Made by a program: the position numbers and the translations under genes
Notes under the pieces: model-generated
Seen by the model: the letters and a program-made list of their open reading frames with translations, nothing else
What the model was told of the DNA's origin: nothing
Database searches by the model: none
Part shown: positions 6,902 through 7,533 of the stretch, in pieces
Layout of the letters: every line of letters starts with the position of its first letter
Numbering within the stretch: position 1 is the stretch's first letter
NCBI GenBank assembly: GCA_937920335.1
Contig: CALGUT010000322.1
Span: forward strand, 1 to 7,533
DNA from: an uncultured Opitutales bacterium
GTDB lineage: Bacteria; Verrucomicrobiota; Verrucomicrobiia; Opitutales; UBA2995
Direction: 5' to 3'
Length of the DNA: 7,533 nt

Positions 6902-7533
6902 TTAGTGGGTAGTGGAATTTTGAACAACTTTTCCGTCGAATAGATGAATTGTGTTCGAAGAGAACGACGAGTACCGCTCATCATGCGTCACCATACAAAT
7001 GGTCGCTCCTTCATCGTTTAGATCTTTAAGGAGTGCCATCACCGCCTCTCCGTTTTTAGAGTCGAGGTTTCCTGTCGGTTCATCCGCCAGAAGTATCTGA
7101 GGTTTTCCAGCCAGGGCCCTCGCGACAGCAACCCGTTGTTGTTGTCCTCCAGATAATTGACTGGGCAGGTGTTTCATTCGGTGCGCCATGCCTACCTTCT
7201 CGAGCGCTCCCTCAGCAAGCTCGCGTCGATGACTCGATTTCATCCCACGGTAAGTCAACGGCAACTCAACATTTTCATAAACCGAAAGATCTCCTATCAA
7301 ATTGAAACTCTGAAAGATGAATCCCACTTCGAGGTTACGAATTTTTGCCATCTCCGCTTGAGTCAGATTAGCCACTTCACGATCTCCCAAAAGATAATTT
7401 CCACTGCTCGGTTTGTCGAGGAGTCCAAGGATAGACAGCAGCGTTGATTTACCGCAGCCAGAGGGGCCGTTAATGGCTACAAATTGTCCGTCCTCGATTT
7501 CCAGGGAAACGTCGTCGAGGGCATGTGTTTCTA
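6902..7533 (-). CDS. ABC transporter ATP-binding protein, MacB/LolD type (partial)
   Basis: The nucleotide-binding subunit powers an ABC transporter at the inner face of the cytoplasmic membrane. The frame is open through the right edge, and 209 residues are visible, beginning ETHALDDVSLEIEDG. Relative to this first visible residue: Walker A GPSGCGKST at 22-30, Q-loop Gln74 in FIFQSFNLI, signature LSGGQQQR at 126-133, Walker B ILLADEP at 146-152, D-loop NLDS at 155-158, H-loop His183 in VTHDER. The run 'SFNLIGDLSVYENVELPL' and 'LADEPTGNLDS' are typical of the MacB/LolD/FtsE class. Family length is about 220-240 residues, so only about 15-25 are missing from the start. An internal TTG at 7390 lies after Walker A and is not the real start. 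All ATPase motifs are intact. The permease and membrane-fusion partner should lie upstream on this strand, beyond the window. MacB-like antibiotic or peptide export is more likely than lipoprotein sorting given the TolC homologue downstream. Confidence 0.93.
   Translation of the reverse strand, partial: ETHALDDVSLEIEDGQFVAINGPSGCGKSTLLSILGLLDKPSSGNYLLGDREVANLTQAEMAKIRNLEVGFIFQSFNLIGDLSVYENVELPLTYRGMKSSHRRELAEGALEKVGMAHRMKHLPSQLSGGQQQRVAVARALAGKPQILLADEPTGNLDSKNGEAVMALLKDLNDEGATICMVTHDERYSSFSSNTIHLFDGKVVQNSTTH

Noticed and set aside
6889..6984. Longer N-terminus for the small membrane protein
   Set aside because: It overlaps the ATPase coding sequence by 83 bases, and the added residues are antisense-free but unlike the family's short, polar start. 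The ATG at 6888 fits the gap.

Overview
The window shows two blocks of genes that converge at about 5105. The + strand carries a very large RHS/YD-repeat protein gene, already in progress at the left edge, followed closely by a small secreted protein gene. The - strand carries, in transcription order, an ABC-transporter ATPase cut by the right edge, a small four-helix-type membrane protein, and a TolC-family outer-membrane protein. No RNA genes, CRISPR arrays, insertion sequences or attachment sites were seen. Coding density is close to 100%, with gaps of only 8 to 17 bases and no gene-free stretch of 300 bases.

The organism is a Gram-negative (diderm) bacterium, because of the TolC homologue and two Sec-type signal peptides. 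The long RHS shell, and the FN3 protein ending in a small beta-rich tail with a 'YRIEFS...W...FFRV' pattern, resemble what is common in Verrucomicrobiota and related PVC bacteria. That lineage call is an inference from style, not a marker-based assignment.

Region 1-4360: one continuous YD-repeat reading frame (frame 2) runs from the first bases to 4360 but is broken by a single in-frame TAA at 146-148. Sequence before and after the stop reads as one RHS lead-in ('HWILTRKNG*ILVFDPLGRLV'), so the stop is most likely a nonsense mutation, a sequence error or a recoded codon, rather than a true gene start. The protein then shows an embedded P/Homo B (proprotein convertase P) domain, about 37 YD-like repeats, an RHS-associated core ending in DPDG, and an unrecognised C-terminal region of about 278 residues with glycine/alanine-rich hydrophobic segments. 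This layout is that of a polymorphic toxin-like or surface RHS protein.

Region 4371-5102: a 243-residue secreted protein with one YD repeat, one FN3 domain and a beta-rich tail. It starts 10 bases after the RHS stop with a ribosome-binding site over that stop, so it is probably co-expressed with the RHS gene. It does not look like a classical immunity protein.

Region 5111-7533 (- strand): the ATPase is of the MacB/LolD type. Together with the TolC homologue it suggests part of a tripartite efflux or export system whose permease and periplasmic adaptor would lie beyond the right edge. The small membrane protein between them has no function I can name.
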